A stretch of DNA of 64,000 nucleotides from Chaenocephalus aceratus. Its lineage: Eukaryota; Chordata; Actinopteri; Perciformes; Channichthyidae. Positions within the stretch are counted from its first letter, which is position 1, and every line of letters begins with the position of its first letter. The notes beneath the pieces were generated by a model. It was not told the DNA's origin and did not search any database. It was given only the letters and a program-made list of their open reading frames with translations. Below, piece by piece: positions 1 to 13,547 of the stretch. The stretch lies in NCBI GenBank assembly GCA_023974075.1, contig CM043787.1, forward strand, positions 34,319,718 to 34,383,717, written 5' to 3'. The translations under genes and the position numbers were made by a program.

Positions 1-1586
1 CCCTTTCTAATCACAGAGCCGCAGAGGCGGCGGGCTGCACCAATCCCCCCCCCCGCCCCAGCACAAAATGAAAGGAGAGCAGAAACAAGGAGAAGGGGAC
101 AGAGAACACACGCGATCACAACAAAGGCTGCTTTATAATAGCAATAAACATTTGTCCTCTTGAGACATCTGCACAGAATGATGGGTGCGGTGTGGCATGA
201 TGCGAAAGAAGCTGGAATGGCATCAACACATTTTTACCCCCCACCCAACCCTGACAAACGGTTCATCTCCTACCTCTGCAAGTGTAGTACATGCATTTTA
301 TCTGCAACAACAACCAGTACACTACTCTGCCAGGCACTGAAGCATGTTGCTTAGCTTGCAGGGTTTTGATAAATTGTCTAATATTCCCCACAACATGCTC
401 AAAAAACGAATTACCCTACGATGGCATAAGTCTAATTAACCCATGCTCGCAGGAAACTGAAATGCTGACTGTGCTTCTGTTTAATTCATACCACCCCCAT
501 TCCCAACTGTAACAACGCTATTCAGGTAGCATTATCACAAAGCAGTTAGCTTGTTCTCTTTTACAGACTGGAACATAGGCAAACCTACTTGGACATGTCT
601 ATAGCATTGAACAACTAATGACTAATGTGTATTAAGAGTAAGGTCAAATAACACCTCCTATGAAAATAAATGTAATATGATATAGGGCAAATCTCCCTAC
701 TTCTTTCATGTCTCACTCTTACCCCCCTGTCCATCCGTCACTATTTCTGAATTTATCTTATACCTTTTTGAATTTATAACACTAATTTAAATGTTTGCAT
801 GTTTTACACTTTTTACTTTAGTAAGTGCTAAACTCAAAATGTGGCATAGCAGACTTTGTAAACATTCTATGTACATACAGGGAAGTCATATAAAATATGA
901 ACCTATGCATAGATCTGCAACTATCAATGACCTGAGCTCCACTGCAGTGCAGTCTGGTCTAATCCACACAGCCTCAAACGCTAACAAATGGTCATCACTG
1001 TGTTCAATCAGCTCAGCCTTTGTAGCACTGGCTGGCGTCTCCTCCCCTAGGCAGTGCTCCTCTACTGCTCCCCAGGCAGTATTAGTATGTGACACCAAAG
1101 CCCACTCCCACCCAAGCCCTGAGCCTAAAAAGTGACACATGCATGGGTGTCGCTGCCGTTTCACCTCCTGCCTGCTGAAGTATGAGGCAATTTCCTGCGA
1201 GTGGTGCATGGTGAGAGAGAGCGGGAGGCCGGCGCAGCACAGCTCTGCTTCTCTCTTTGATACTGTCAGGGAAGAGTAATGGCTCTCTGCAGCAACAGCC
1301 ACCACCAAACTAATGTAGTGTGACTTTGGTTCTCCTTTTCAATGCTTTACCACCATAGTGAGTAAGAAGGAGATGGCAAGACGACAGGCAAACTGTGAGC
1401 ATTTTGGGAGGAAGCACAGGTCTACACAGGGACACACAGATTCCTTCACAGAGGGGATTCAATTTCATTAAGTCCTAAATAAACAAACACATGACATGTT
1501 TCTGTAATTGGAATACATTTCTGCAGTCGCACAACTCGTGCCAACCAGACAGGATGCTACTCAGACTGCAGGCCTTCCAGGAAAGC
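1..1586. other. Unique intergenic or intronic DNA
   Basis: I see no gene or transposon here. A run of C lies at about 47-57. A 140-codon minus-strand frame at 886-1308 has no recognisable domain, and its composition looks like chance. Confidence 0.5.
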
Positions 1587-1602
1587 CTGCACAATAGGGA
1601 TG

Positions 1603-1750
1603 TTAAGATTCACCGATTCGCATCGGTGCACCGGCATAAACGTTCAAGATGCGAGTGCACCGGTTGAAAGAGTGCACATCGGCTACAGTTTGGGTTGAAC
1701 TCGTGACGCATCGATTGTAGCATCGATTGTAGCGTCTCTTTGCATCGGTA
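1603..1750 (+). promoter_or_regulatory. Left subterminal repeat cluster of hAT copy A
   Basis: Many copies of GCATCG or CACCGG-type words occur, including two tandem copies of GCATCGATTGTA near 1708-1735. hAT transposases bind short repeats clustered behind the terminal repeats. The position and repetition fit that role, but binding is inferred. Confidence 0.6.
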
Positions 1751-1810
1751 AAAAAACTATTCATTCATATAATATCCCCTCATCCTGTCAGCACTCAGCA
1801 GAGACAATCT

Positions 1811-2068
1811 TTGATCTTTGCTTCGCACTACGGAGGCCGAGAGTCTCAGTTATCAACACACATGGAAGTCGAGGAGAAAGAGAAACACAGCTCACCGAAA
1901 AATACCTACAAATCAAACGTTTGGCAACACTTCGGATTTTTCAAGAAAGACGGACAACTTGAAAAATCACTCGCAAATTGTAAACGATGCCGAGCCGCTT
2001 TAAAGTACACAAGTAGCACGAGGAACTTAGCGACACACATAAAGAGGCGACATGGGGTCTGCGGCTGA
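1811..2068 (+). pseudogene. BED zinc-finger N-terminus of hAT transposase (remnant)
   Basis: This is an 85-codon open frame. The more natural start is the inner ATG at 1862, which gives MEVEEKEK. After a basic stretch, a BED finger follows: the aromatic signature NVWQHFGFF, then CKRC (C-x2-C), then TRNLATHIKRRH (H-x4-H). BED fingers are the DNA-binding modules of hAT transposases and of host genes derived from them. The frame stops two residues after the last zinc ligand region. The remaining ~700 bp of the element encodes nothing recognisable, so this is a deletion derivative and not a full transposase of about 600 residues. A domesticated short BED protein is conceivable but unsupported. 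Confidence 0.75.
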
Positions 2069-2589
2069 AAAGAGAAACCTGGAAGTTAGACTATGAGTTA
2101 AATCACTCAGTGAGGTGTTCTGTCAGAGAGAGTGGTGTTTAGTTTACAGCAGCCTGTGACGGCCAATCATAGTTTAAATGTCTTCATTACTGTAAGCAGT
2201 TATGAAAGAGCTGTTTGTGAAAGGTTATTTGTATTCTTTATAGTTCCTATAGAACCCACTGCTTTCTGCTCACTGGTGAGTTAGCCTATGGATGAGTGTT
2301 AAGCACATCAGGCTGACAGCTGTATGGGCATTGCACTATGGTAGTTGCTATTTGCACATTGTTAATCATAGATTAATCCTTAAATTGTTTAACTGTGAGG
2401 TGTTATACAATTGTACTGTACTCTGGAGAGTTTTTTAAGGTAAAAAAGGTAAAAAAGAAACAGCATGATGGGATGTGCAGTACTAGTAGAGAGAACCAAA
2501 TAAGTAAAGCACTTTTTTGTTAATTTATGATTTGCTGCATATAAGGAATACAACTAAAATCCTCTGTCGTACCGTATTGAAGTATCATT

Positions 2590-2775
2590 ATTTTGCATCG
2601 TGTTGAATCGCATCGTATTGCCCCGTATTGCATAATGTTGAATCAAATCGTATCGAACTGTATCTCAACAGGGGTGAATCGTATAGCATCGCCTGGTGTT
2701 TCAAATGTATCGTTAATGTATCGTATCGTGGCAACGTATCGAGATGCGCATCGCATCGGCCTCAGTGATGGAGAT
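2590..2775 (+). promoter_or_regulatory. Right subterminal repeat cluster of hAT copy A
   Basis: There are about a dozen variants of GCATCGTATTG, CGTATCG and TGAATCGTAT in both phases, ending just inside the right terminal repeat. They mirror the cluster at the left end and probably form the transposase-binding region. Confidence 0.6.
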
Positions 2776-2794
2776 GCACATCCCTACTGCACAA

Positions 2795-5700
2795 GCAACA
2801 GTCAGCCCTGTTAGGCAGGACAGCTCTAACTAATCTTAACAATGATTTCAAGGCCACAGTGCTTTAGTACACACAAAGGGAGCAGCTTATCACTGGAAGG
2901 AACTCATCTAATTGGCCAATCTACTATCTCAGCAGCTATTACAGCCTTGTCCATTGTGCATGACCTTGCAAATGTAATAAGCTGAGAATAAAAAATTGCC
3001 TCACATTTTTTTGCACAATTGCCGTATTATAACAAAAAAAGACAAAGAAAGATGCTCTATTTGCAGACCTACAGACCTCTCGGGTTGAACCCTTATCCTT
3101 TTTTCAGTTACTGATGTAATTGCAATCAAACCCATTCAGAAATTATAGCGTTATTATGCAGAATTAGAAGCGGATTCAAATTGCACAAAATTATAATTAA
3201 TTAGAGCTAATTGAAAGCCATAGTCTTTAGGCTGGCTGCCAGTTGTGTGGAGAGATAGTGGGTCCTCTATTTAGAGGGACAGACTGCTATTCTGCTTGGC
3301 CTTGGCTTGGCTCCCACATTGAGTCCAACATGTGCCATCTTTAGAAATCATATAACAGGCAGCTTTAAGTCCCCCGTACTGAGCCAGAGCAAGAATCAGC
3401 TTTATTGGCCAAAAACTAGTAGTAAGTAAGTAGTAATTATGTTAATAATTAAGGAAAACTTGTGTAAAATGCTATTTGTTTATTAAAGCACTGCAATGCT
3501 TTAGTTGATATACATGTTAGCTATGTATATATTTCTATGTAAACTAGATTTGAGTAAGCACACAGTAGTAAACATTCTAAAGCAATAATCACATTGCTAT
3601 TGAAATACATTTAAAAATCAAATTTGTTATAATTATTTATTTTCTGAAAACACAGAACATGAAGAACAAATCACTTTCACTGCCTTAAAGAATGTGCTTC
3701 AATAGATACTATAGCAGTATCTAAACCACAATAAGCATCCAACTTTTCACTAGTAACGACTGAGCTCGGAGGTCCATAATGTTTTCCATGTTGGTTATTG
3801 GATGCTGGTTTATAAAGATATATTAGTGTACATTTAGCGGCTGCATAAGGAAAACGTTGTTCTTTAGCACAAATTAAGCGTCAAAGCATGTGCTCTTATA
3901 CTTCTGTCCTTATAATGTGCTCTGTGGAGCCACCACAGTGATGGCTAGGCAATGGCAACTTCATTACCAAGGGGACGATAATGAAACCCACAGAAAGGAA
4001 GATGTAAATTAGTTAAGGGATACTCAACACATGGCTGCATGTTATTGTGATGGGGCATATATCAACAATTCAATTAAAGGAGTCTACATCCAACAAAAAC
4101 ATTTGAATAATGCATCTTTAAAGCATTTAGACTAAAAGATAACATAAAATGAACAAAGTAAATAATTCAGATTGTAAGATGTAGGAGGCAGTCTACTCTG
4201 TTCCCATATTCCAAGGCCTTTTCAGAAACATCTTTTAAGAAAGTTCTTAAACTGTGTTTTATGGTCATCAGTCATTGGTTTGGAAAACAGCAAAGTTACA
4301 GTATGTTTTCACTGTGTCAAATGGATGGTATTAAGGACTGTGGATCTTATAGAATATTGGAGCAAAAACAAGTTTTAATGGCATACAAACCTTTAAACTT
4401 GACTATTAAAGTCAAAAAGTAATCTTATTTTCAAAACAACTATACAATGGGTTGCCCATATACATTCAAAGTTCACATCTTTAACATTTTCAGAACTTCT
4501 AACTGACTTTATGACAGCATTGCTGTGTAACAGGGAAAAGATGCCTATCATTGCAAATGTATTGTTCCATAGAAAATAGCTTGAATAAATAAAGACAATT
4601 TATAATCCGCCATTTACAGTAACACTTGTAACAGGAAGATCATGATTAAGTGTTACAGATAAATAGCTAAGAAGTGTCCGATATGTTTTGCTGGAAGTGT
4701 TGTTTATGCCAACATACATTGTTAGCTCAGGTGTTCAGTATCATGTTTTATTGGTTTAATATAACTGTATGCATATCTGTTGAAATGTTTACTCTAAGAG
4801 ACCACTTGCCAAACACAAATGGATACATCCACAACAGGCACTCATACACTGAATTGATTTGAATCAATGTAGAGAGGGAAAAAAAGGAAATACAGAGAGA
4901 GAAATAGAAACAGAGAGCAAATGTGAGGTGGATGAGGGGAGTGTAACGAGGCAGGGGTTGTCTGGAGCCTGAGGCCTGGGGCAGTGCATGGAGAGAGATG
5001 AGCTGGTGTGCACACTGCAGGGTATCATCTGAGATACTCAGCTACTGAGGCTAGGTTTGCAGCACAGTGGGTCACAACCTACCAGTGTCTGGCGTGTTTA
5101 TGTGTGTTTGAATGATGCATTTAACAAATAGTGAAAAATGCAATTCAGTAGATAGAGGAAGGAAACAAAGGACCGTCCAAAGGAAGAAAATACACCTATG
5201 GCTTTGAATGAAACATTTACTAACACATCTTTACCAATGCTGTGTGCCTTTGTGTTTCTAAGATCCCTTCACTCTGAACCGTGGGGCAGATGTCTTCAGC
5301 TAAGGGCAGCCCTCCCAGTATCTTCAAACGGGCTCTTTGAACACATAGCGCTGTCTTCCCCTGTGAAGCCAGTCTATTCGTCTGCCAGGGCCTCCCACCC
5401 ACCCTTTTTATTTGTTCATTGTTGACTTGAGCAGCACTATGACCTGGCCGTATGTATACCTGTGCTTCTCTTTATCTCCAGCTTCCCTGAGGAGAGCTCC
5501 ATAAAGCCCTGCTTCCACTATATAATGTCCACATTTGAGGAGATTTGTGTTTCTAAAGGAGCTATTATACTATGCTCATTATTTCTGACCTGATACTAGC
5601 CGGAGCAGGCCCGGCACACTGCTTGAACTGGGTGTTCTAGTTCTTCCTAAACCTCCGCATTAAGTAGCCTCTTTGATCTCGCACCACTGTGACAAAGCAG

Positions 5701-7813
5701 CACCACCAGGCCTTCTAAATGAACCACTCAGAGCTCAAGCCGCGGGAACAACATCAAGTAGAGCTTTGGAGAAAATATGCAGATCCAACAGGAACGCATC
5801 TAAAAAGAAAGGGGCAGAGGAAAAGATGAGAATACAGGGTCCTCAGTATAATTAACTACATGAGCTGGAGGGAGATGTGTGACTCCCAAACATAAAAGAA
5901 AAGATTACTGCCAGTATTTTTCACAAATTGCTCAGAAAATTAGGAGTTTACTCAATGGAAGCAGAACATTTCATCTGTTAAAGGTTATTTGTTATCTCCA
6001 GGCACCCAGAAAGTACTTCAATTGTCTTTATCTTCACAGGTTTCAGTCCCAATCATTAGCATGCTAATCACAGATTATTTTCCAGACCTAAAATAAAGAA
6101 AGAAGCACACTTTGACATCCTGGGGTCTTGAAAGATCCCCCTGTATGCAAGAAAAATAATAAAGCCTTTTGAACTAAATTACAATACCTCTTTCAAATAA
6201 GGCCTGCAAAAAAGCATCTTGAAGCTGTGCAGGTGCTTCCTGGACTCACACATAGCAGTTAGCCAAAAGGCCTGATTTGTGATGTCATCATTCATCACAG
6301 GCACCTTGTAATAAGCCCTCTAATTAAAGCCATGGAGTTGAATTAAGCCACAACTTTTGCTAATAAACATTCCCTTTGTCTTTTACTGCCTCTTAGCAAT
6401 AAAGCAAATACACAATGAGTGTATATGTTCCTTTGAAATGTCCTGAAGAATACCGCTTTTGATTGAAATCTCAAATAAACATAAGGCTGATTTGAAAGAA
6501 TGTAGATGACATGTTATAATTTGTTAATTCATGCTTTATATTTAAAATATAAAAATGAAAGAACTATGCTGTTTATGTGCAGGCTTGAAAGCCAAAACAA
6601 TAACCAAAAGCAGATGAATTGCATTGCCTGCATAGAGGTGAATTAGTGGTTATTACTTTTCAATAGGTCAACTGAATTATTGCTAAATGCCAGTCGTATA
6701 AATCTGCCTTTCAACTCACCAAACATACAGCAGGGAACATATCATAACCACTTCAGTTAGTTTTTTTACTCACAACCACCAATTGTCTAGTCTAAATGCC
6801 AGAGGTCAATCTTCTCATTCAGCAAGAAATCAAAATGATAATGACTTCTTATTAGAAATTCTATCTGGAAGTGCACACAGCAAACATCAAAAGGTGCTGA
6901 CAGGGTGACTGGGGCCAACGATGAGGCTCAGTGATAATCCACATCAAAGCAAAGGCCGAGGGTGTGGGGACATCCATCAGGGGGCTAGGACTGTAACACA
7001 TGTGCAGCAAAAATAAATACAGGCAGACAACAATTCTCAATCTACAATTGGGATAATTCGCCCACCACTCTGAAATTGAAATGTATTATTGGTAACCATT
7101 CCAAAAAGGAAAAGGCACTTTTTGGGGGCTGATGAGCACAGTTGAAGGCATGCCAGTGCGGATGGGATGATGTCGTTTGGTAAATTATAAATGATAGCCC
7201 CACGGTAAAATGACATAAAGGAAACGTACACTGGAAATGTGCACTTCAGTAAACAATCAGCCAATGTCAATTATATGACATTGGGCTGGCTATGCAGCAT
7301 TTCTATTCCGGCACTGGCACAGTCAACCTTTTAATGGCAAGCTGTTAGGTAATAGCTATTTGTCTGTTGGCCTCCAGTTTGAGTTCCCAACACATCCTTT
7401 TCACACTGACCTATACAGAGTGACAGTGCTGGTCCACAGCTACCTGGGAGCGGCTGACAGACCCATCACTGTTTCCAGAGATTGATGGAGTTCAGTGTCT
7501 TTACCCAGGAGGTAGGGGTCCTGACCTTCCTCCACTGGTCCTCTTACTCTATCCAGCCTTGCCATCCTGATAACAGTCCAGCTCAGGTAGCAAAAGACAG
7601 ACCGGTTTTTGGTTTATTTACAGTAGAACTCACAAAGCTAAAGACTGGATACCAGCATGGGCTGACACCACAAAACAGCAACAACCATTCACAAAAGCCT
7701 ATCTCACATTGGGAACAACAGGCCTCTTCTTCAACTCTGTACTACCATTAGAGAAGCATCATCATGTAGAAATGCAATGAAAATGTTTTGTGTTTTTAAG
7801 AAAAAGTTTCAAA
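2795..7813. other. AT-rich unique DNA without recognisable genes
   Basis: I find no coding frame or transposon end here apart from the short tail at 3388. Two stretches, about 3150-3320 and 6230-6400, have the even composition and TAATTA/ATTA words of conserved non-coding DNA. This is an impression only. Confidence 0.4.
3388..3415 (-). repeat. Possible LINE 3'-tail fragment
   Basis: Read on the minus strand this gives 'ggccaataaagctgattctt', the usual end of a common fish LINE 3' UTR, normally followed by GATTCT repeats. Only the tail is present. The match is from memory and very short. Confidence 0.35.
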
Positions 7814-7821
7814 ACCTTATT

Positions 7822-9814
7822 CAGGGTTCTTACACTTTTTCCAAAGTCAAATTCAAGCACTTTTCAAGCATTTTCAAGGTGTATTTTCCAGCTTTTCAAG
7901 CAGCTTACAGCTGTTACATATTTATATACACATACTCAAATGATTATTTCTCTACCTCACATTAAATCAGATGTTCTTTATGCTATAAACAACCACATGT
8001 GTGTTTCGTGATAGCCTTCTACACTAGGATGAAAAAATAAAGAAAACAAAACAAAGTTTAATATTTCAAAATGAGTGACCTGTACGTAGACTGGGCCTCC
8101 CATATAACCTGGCTGAGCCGATATAAAACAATCAGCCAAATAACTTTTCAATACATTATTGATTACTATTTTTGAGGCACTTTTAGGTTGGCAGTAAACA
8201 CAAGTCAGAGGTAAATGATGTATTTAATACCTTTAGTTACTTCACAGATGTGGATGAATGATGTGAAATATAATCACTTGTGTTAAATCAGACTTTAGTT
8301 CCACCTGGAGTAAATCCACCAGGTACCCTGCAGTACACAAAGTCATTCAAACTAGCTGCACCTTCACCAGCTTTGAGAACACTTTCATGATCAATCATTA
8401 TAAAACATATCATATATATTATTCTGAAATGGACCAATCTGCACAACGACTACTTGTACTGTCGCTACTTTCACTATATTTTGATGATAACACTTTTCTA
8501 CTTTCACTTGAGGAACATTTTGAATGCAGGACTTTTACTGTAACAGAGTATTCCTACACTCTGGTACAAGATCTGAGTACTTATTCCACCTCTAGTAGCG
8601 TATTAGTCTGAATTGTAGCCACAAAATCACACAGAGCTGCATAAAAATAGACTCACAATGGTAACAAGTGGAAAATAATATTTACAAATGTGTACAATGA
8701 TTTGTAGGTAATGCTACTCAAGACACCTGACTTATACATCTTCAAAGGAAGACTGTGTTCATTCTACAATTACATGGGATTAAAGCAAAATGTAGTTTTA
8801 CTTGTATAATACTTCAATTGTATATAAAATACAGTTTGTTTTAATCTGTTTTCAAATAAACCAAGTATTGGCTTTCAAAATATTAAAGTTGTTTCGGCAA
8901 ATTCAGATGATAAATACAACTTTGAAGCTTGTAATGGCATAATTACAAGCAGAGAACGGAGTAATGTAACGTCACAGCAAGCATAACAACAGCCGGTGTT
9001 TCTTGTGAGTGTTTCCCCGGTACACAAACGCAAAAATACACTCGCGAGCTTCCCCCAGACCAGTAATACAAACGAAAATGTGTCTTGGGGTCAATGTGAC
9101 TGATTTCGATGGAGCGAGTCACATTTGGTTTAGGCACGAAACATACAACCAGTAGAAATACATTGCTTTCAAAATCGCTCTGAGTCGAATCAATATATTA
9201 TAATTCGTGACTATAACACCAAATGCCGTGAGTGATTCATCCTCTGAACACCACAGGATGGCGACTGTAACGCACATAACATAGGTATGCTCCTCTGAAA
9301 TGATTGTCCCCTGCAATTATTATTATCCCTCAATCGAGTTCGCTATTCAGCTCGCTAACGTTAGCTTAAACAAACGTAACATGCAACGTTAGCCTAATCT
9401 AAAATGCTTTACTACGGCGTACCTTTCATGTGGCTCGTCAGCGCAGACTCTCGCATCGTTATTTTTCCAAACTTTGCAAGAGGCTACTCGTGGGCTTGAC
9501 CCACTGTCATCTATCACTCTCATCAGAATGCCCAGGTCACACGTAACACAAACACTTGCAGGTCGCGCGCATAGTGCGGGAAGGCCGCAGCGGAGCTGTT
9601 TTATGTAGAAGCGAAGCAATTATTTTCTTCTAATCTAAAAAGCGAACTATTCAGTCAGACAGCAATTTATTGTAAAAGTAAAGCATTTACATTTTCAAGC
9701 ACTTTATCTCAATTTCAAGCACCATTACCAAAATTCAAGCACTTTCCCAACCTTGAAAACACCACGTCAAATTTCAAGCATTTTCAAGGATTTCAAGCAC
9801 CCGTACGAACCCTG
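7822..9814 (-). mobile_element. hAT-like DNA transposon with 6-bp target duplication (copy B)
   Basis: The left end is CAGGGTTCTTAC and the complement of the right end is CAGGGTTCGTAC (11 of 12 bases match). The 6-bp word CTTATT lies directly outside both ends (7816-7821 and 9815-9820). Behind each end are clustered TTCAAGCA/TTCAAGGA words: four at about 7848-7900 and at least six at about 9695-9800. They lie in the same orientation at both ends, so they are not inverted. The body holds a decayed minus-strand zinc-finger exon and no catalytic domain. A 6-bp duplication fits some hAT subgroups better than the classic 8 bp. Dada-type elements are an alternative. Confidence 0.8.
9423..9533 (-). 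pseudogene. Decayed N-terminal zinc-finger exon of the copy B transposase
   Basis: The minus strand reads MRVIDDSGSSPRVASCKVW. In a shifted frame it continues as MRESALTSHMKG, ending at a splice-donor-like AAAG|GTACGC (exon edge 9423). hAT and related fish transposases often open with a pattern C-K-V-C...MGESALTSHMKGKKH. Here the second cysteine is replaced by W and a frameshift lies between the two halves, so the copy is dead. Family recognition is from memory. The upstream extent of the exon is not certain. Confidence 0.4.
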
Positions 9815-9822
9815 CTTATTTT

Positions 9823-11171
9823 AAATTCCCCAAGAAAGCCAGTTTAGAAAAGGAACTCGTCTTTTTCTTGTTTTAGAATTAACTGGTTATGCCTATATCT
9901 ATAAAATCACAAAACAAGCAATGTTATGTTACATGTTCATGATGAGGATGATAAGCAGGGGTAGGGGTAGTATTTTATAAAATCATTATAGGCCATTATT
10001 CTGGATATTCCACTGATATTGCTCATACAATGTAGTCTACAGCATAGATTAGGCAGCAGGACTGCTGACTTCAGATGTACTTACATCCACAGGGCATACA
10101 ATTAGCTTAAGACCTCACTTGGCGAGAACATGGCTACTACGCTCTCCCTTCATTTCACAAAACCATCCATTTTCCAATTATGGAGTCATATCATTATATT
10201 ACACTTTAATAACTGAGATTTCATCCACACGATTTGACAACATCACCAAAATTGCTCAGATGGGTAATAAAGAAATGCATTATTTATTAAAGTGCCATTT
10301 AATTAGGTATTCTATTAACCTTTGATTAAAAACACAGGACTTCACTTTTAGTTTGCAGTCCACTTATTACAACTGCACATGTGTCTATTTCCTGGCTCCA
10401 AATGCTTGTGTTGTTGTTAACTATGTACATTATATACTATACAATTTCAATCATTGACTCGTTTTTTTGGGTCTTTTGCGCATTAAATATCCAATTTGGC
10501 TCATGGTTCACTAAATGCCTTGCATGAGGATCTTTGGGAAAGTTTTGTGTATGAGAAATAGCTTACTTCCTAAAAACTATGTAAGGGGAAAACCAGAATA
10601 ACAAGAACTTTTTATTTTATCCCATGCCCTGTGTACCTGCAAAAAGAGAAAGAAAAGGCCTTCATCTCTTACACTCGCATTTCTTATTCCATATTCTCCC
10701 CTCTCACCCTTACTCACCCAGCCTTCCACCTAAAACCCATTCTTAAACACAACTGGGGAATTTCAATCCTACTTCATATCCTAGAACAAATTCCTTCTCT
10801 GATTACTGATGCATTTCAAAGCAGGCATCATTATATTTTCAGACCATTTTCTTTTAAAAATGTACTGAAAACCTTTATGCTGGTTCCCAAGGGCCCCCTT
10901 CTCCTCTCCTGTTATGCTCTTATTAATCTGTCTCTCCCGCTGCCTGCTGGGGGATCCACATTGCTATTCACTTTCTGTCTCTCTGACCTCTGTGTGGATG
11001 GAATTCATCTGGCCTATCCCTTGTTCTTTACATTACGGTAGAGACAAGCCGCTACCGTCTGATGTATCTATTAAAACATAAAACCCATTAAATAGAAATG
11101 TGCAGCAGTGATGCCTGTGGGAAGATAAAGACAGAGAGAAAAAAATACTTTCTACTGTGCTGATATTACTT
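9823..11171. other. AT-rich unique DNA
   Basis: No gene or mobile-element end is recognised. A 136-codon plus frame at 10631-11041 is pyrimidine-rich and has no domain that I can identify. Confidence 0.4.
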
Positions 11172-11375
11172 TACAATACTTTCTGCCGCTGCTTATAATT
11201 GAACTATTCATATCTTAACTGTAACTGTAATTTTTATTCATGTGTTTTTTCTTTTAATGTTTATTTTATTATCTTTGCTTTTTAATGACTGTTTTTAAAT
11301 GCCATTTTCTTAATGTCTTTCATTTTTGTAAAGCCTTGTGTTGAAAGGTGCTATATAAATAAACTTGCCTTGCAT
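11172..11375 (+). mobile_element. LINE 3'-end repeat, copy 1 (short form)
   Basis: The segment runs from 'tgccgctgctt' to 'gccttgtgttgaaaggtg' and 'ctatataaataaacttgcc'. Together these form the typical 3' terminus of a 5'-truncated fish non-LTR retrotransposon, probably of the L2/CR1 type. The same sequence recurs at 16050-16504, which proves it is a repeat. Compared with that copy, about 200 bp are missing after 'aattgaa'. Confidence 0.7.
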
Positions 11376-13539
11376 ATAACTAAATGTGTGTTAAAAAAAA
11401 CATGTGATATGTACAGTATTGTTTGAAGTCATTTGAAACTAATAAGTAAAAGGAAAAAAAAGTCAAAGCGAATTTTGATTGTAATATAGTCTCCAGCTAC
11501 TTCAAAAACTCCTAACTCCCAATAGTCCCATTGGCAAAACATGGTTCTGTTTTACAAGTATGAGCACAAACACATTAGCTGTGTGTGTGTTAAAGAAATG
11601 ATCTACCCTTACAGATGCCTGCTCAGTTGGAACAAGGATACCAAGATACAGGGTGATTTGTGTGTCAAATGTTGATTTCTGCTAGTAGGGCACCTATTGT
11701 AGTTTTTTTTATAAACAGTTTCAGATTTTAAAAACATGGATTCGTAGCACACATCCACACTTTCTAAAAGCCTTCTGTTGAACTGCCCCTGAAACAACAC
11801 CACCTAGGGCTAAACTCTACTCAAATGTTCTCACCTGCCGATCCATTTGAGTTTGTTGTTCAGATAGTCCTGTCGAAAGAGCTTTCAGCGTTGTCTTAAG
11901 CAAGGTTGATAAGATCTGCGAGATACAACCACTGTAAATGAGTAGGCTGAAAAACCCAGCTTTAAGCTACTGCATAGAGATGAATAGATTGATTTTGGAT
12001 TTGGTAACACCAGGAAACCTTTAAGAGTTCAAGGAATAATTTGATTTAAATTTCATAATAAACCTTGCTTTAAGTGTGCATGCTCTTTAAAGAATAGTGT
12101 GAGTGAGTAAGAGTCTAATTGACAGATTTACTGACGAATAAAGGAGTCGAGAGCCAGGGAGATGGAAGGGGCTTTTTTATTGCTTGAGTCTTAAATGCAA
12201 ACCCTGAGTGGCCGGTCTGGCAAAGAAGCCTTGCAAGGAACTGTTGGAGTTGATGAGGTAGTCCGGCTGAATGATATACATTGCCGGCCACAGGCGAGAG
12301 CTGTCCATTAGTAACAGGGGTTCCTGTAATGCCCAGCTCCAGTACATTATTTCGAAATGCATCAGTCAGCGTCGTGCAGCACAGATAAATTCTAATGCTT
12401 AAGATCTGTAATGCATACTCTCACCTCTGCTATATTACGCTGCAGGTTAGGAGGGCAGGAAGAGAGAGGGGGAAAAAATGTAATTTATTTTTCACTGCAG
12501 CCAGTATTCTTCCCATTAGCTTCAAACGTGAGATAAGTTATGGACTTTAACGAGCGCCTTTAGCCACAAGAGCACGCTGCACACAAGACTGCACGCAGAA
12601 ATACTGGGCTGAAGGAGGCAGCACTGGCAATCTGGATGTAAACCGCTAATGACCCAACAAACATATCTCAATGTCCTGAGAAAGTTCAGAATGCAGTTTG
12701 TAATCAAGTAGTATTATAAAGTCATTAAATCTTAAATACAATGAAAATCTCATGATGCCTTATTTATGTGTACCACATTTCCACACTGTAACGAATACTT
12801 CAAGGGCATATTTACTCTCATCATAACAAGCTCCTGTCCAATATGCAAATCAAGCAAAAAAAGAGGCCACACTGCAAATATTACAATCGAAGAGAAAGGC
12901 TCAAAGTGGGTGGCTACCCGAGGGACGCAACCTTTCACCTTTTCCAAGCTTCAGCTCAAGCCTACCTTTGCCAATCAAATGTCATGACTGGAAATGGTCG
13001 AGCTGTCCTGAGATCACTTCCTGTGTTTCTGAGAGTTAAGAGATGCCAAAGCATTTTAGTTGAGTTAGAAGAGTGCACACTAATGCACGCACACTCTGTA
13101 GCTAAAAGGTCATACATAACCTAATGTTCCGGTTTGTGTGCTCCTGTTTATTAAATTAGATGCTCAAACGGCAGGGCTGTTTCTTACAACGTCTTGCCAG
13201 AGTTGTTATAGCGTTTAATGTGTCATACAAGGGTCCCTGTCTGTAACTGAGTTTGTGTTTATCATTTACACACGTGAACCTACAAAATATTAGGCTGCAT
13301 GAAAAATGTCTGAAATTATATTCCTTAATATGTTATTACACATTCTGTTCAAAATAAGTATTCACTAAGCCTATTTCAAATATATATATATATGGAATCT
13401 CAAATCCACTTGCATAGACCACCATCTTATATCATTATTTTTATTTGACTGACCTGTGATACAAAAATAAATAACAAATTACAATTCTACAATGTTTAAT
13501 ACTAAATAACTACTAAATGTATGTAAAGCAAGATATATT
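11376..13539. other. AT-rich unique DNA
   Basis: Nothing recognisable is coded here. A short (TA)n run lies at about 13380-13394. Confidence 0.4.
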
Positions 13540-13547
13540 ATTGTGTG

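Larger units (their letters stand above)
1595..2786 (+). mobile_element. hAT DNA transposon, internally deleted (copy A)
   Basis: The ends are TAGGGATGT on the left and its complement ACATCCCTA on the right. They are flanked by a perfect 8-bp target duplication, CTGCACAA (1587-1594 and 2787-2794), which is diagnostic of hAT insertion. The 1192-bp body contains a BED zinc-finger frame near the left end but no DDE catalytic domain or hAT dimerisation region, so the copy is non-autonomous. Both ends are packed with GCATCG/CGTATCG-like words, probably transposase-binding subterminal repeats. Orientation is given by the BED frame. Confidence 0.93.

Noticed and set aside
886..1308. 140-codon minus-strand frame
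   Set aside because: It has no recognisable domain, no splice context and no repeat copy elsewhere in the window. It is probably chance.
10631..11041. 136-codon plus-strand frame
   Set aside because: It is pyrimidine-rich DNA giving Ser/Leu/Phe-rich text, with no motif.
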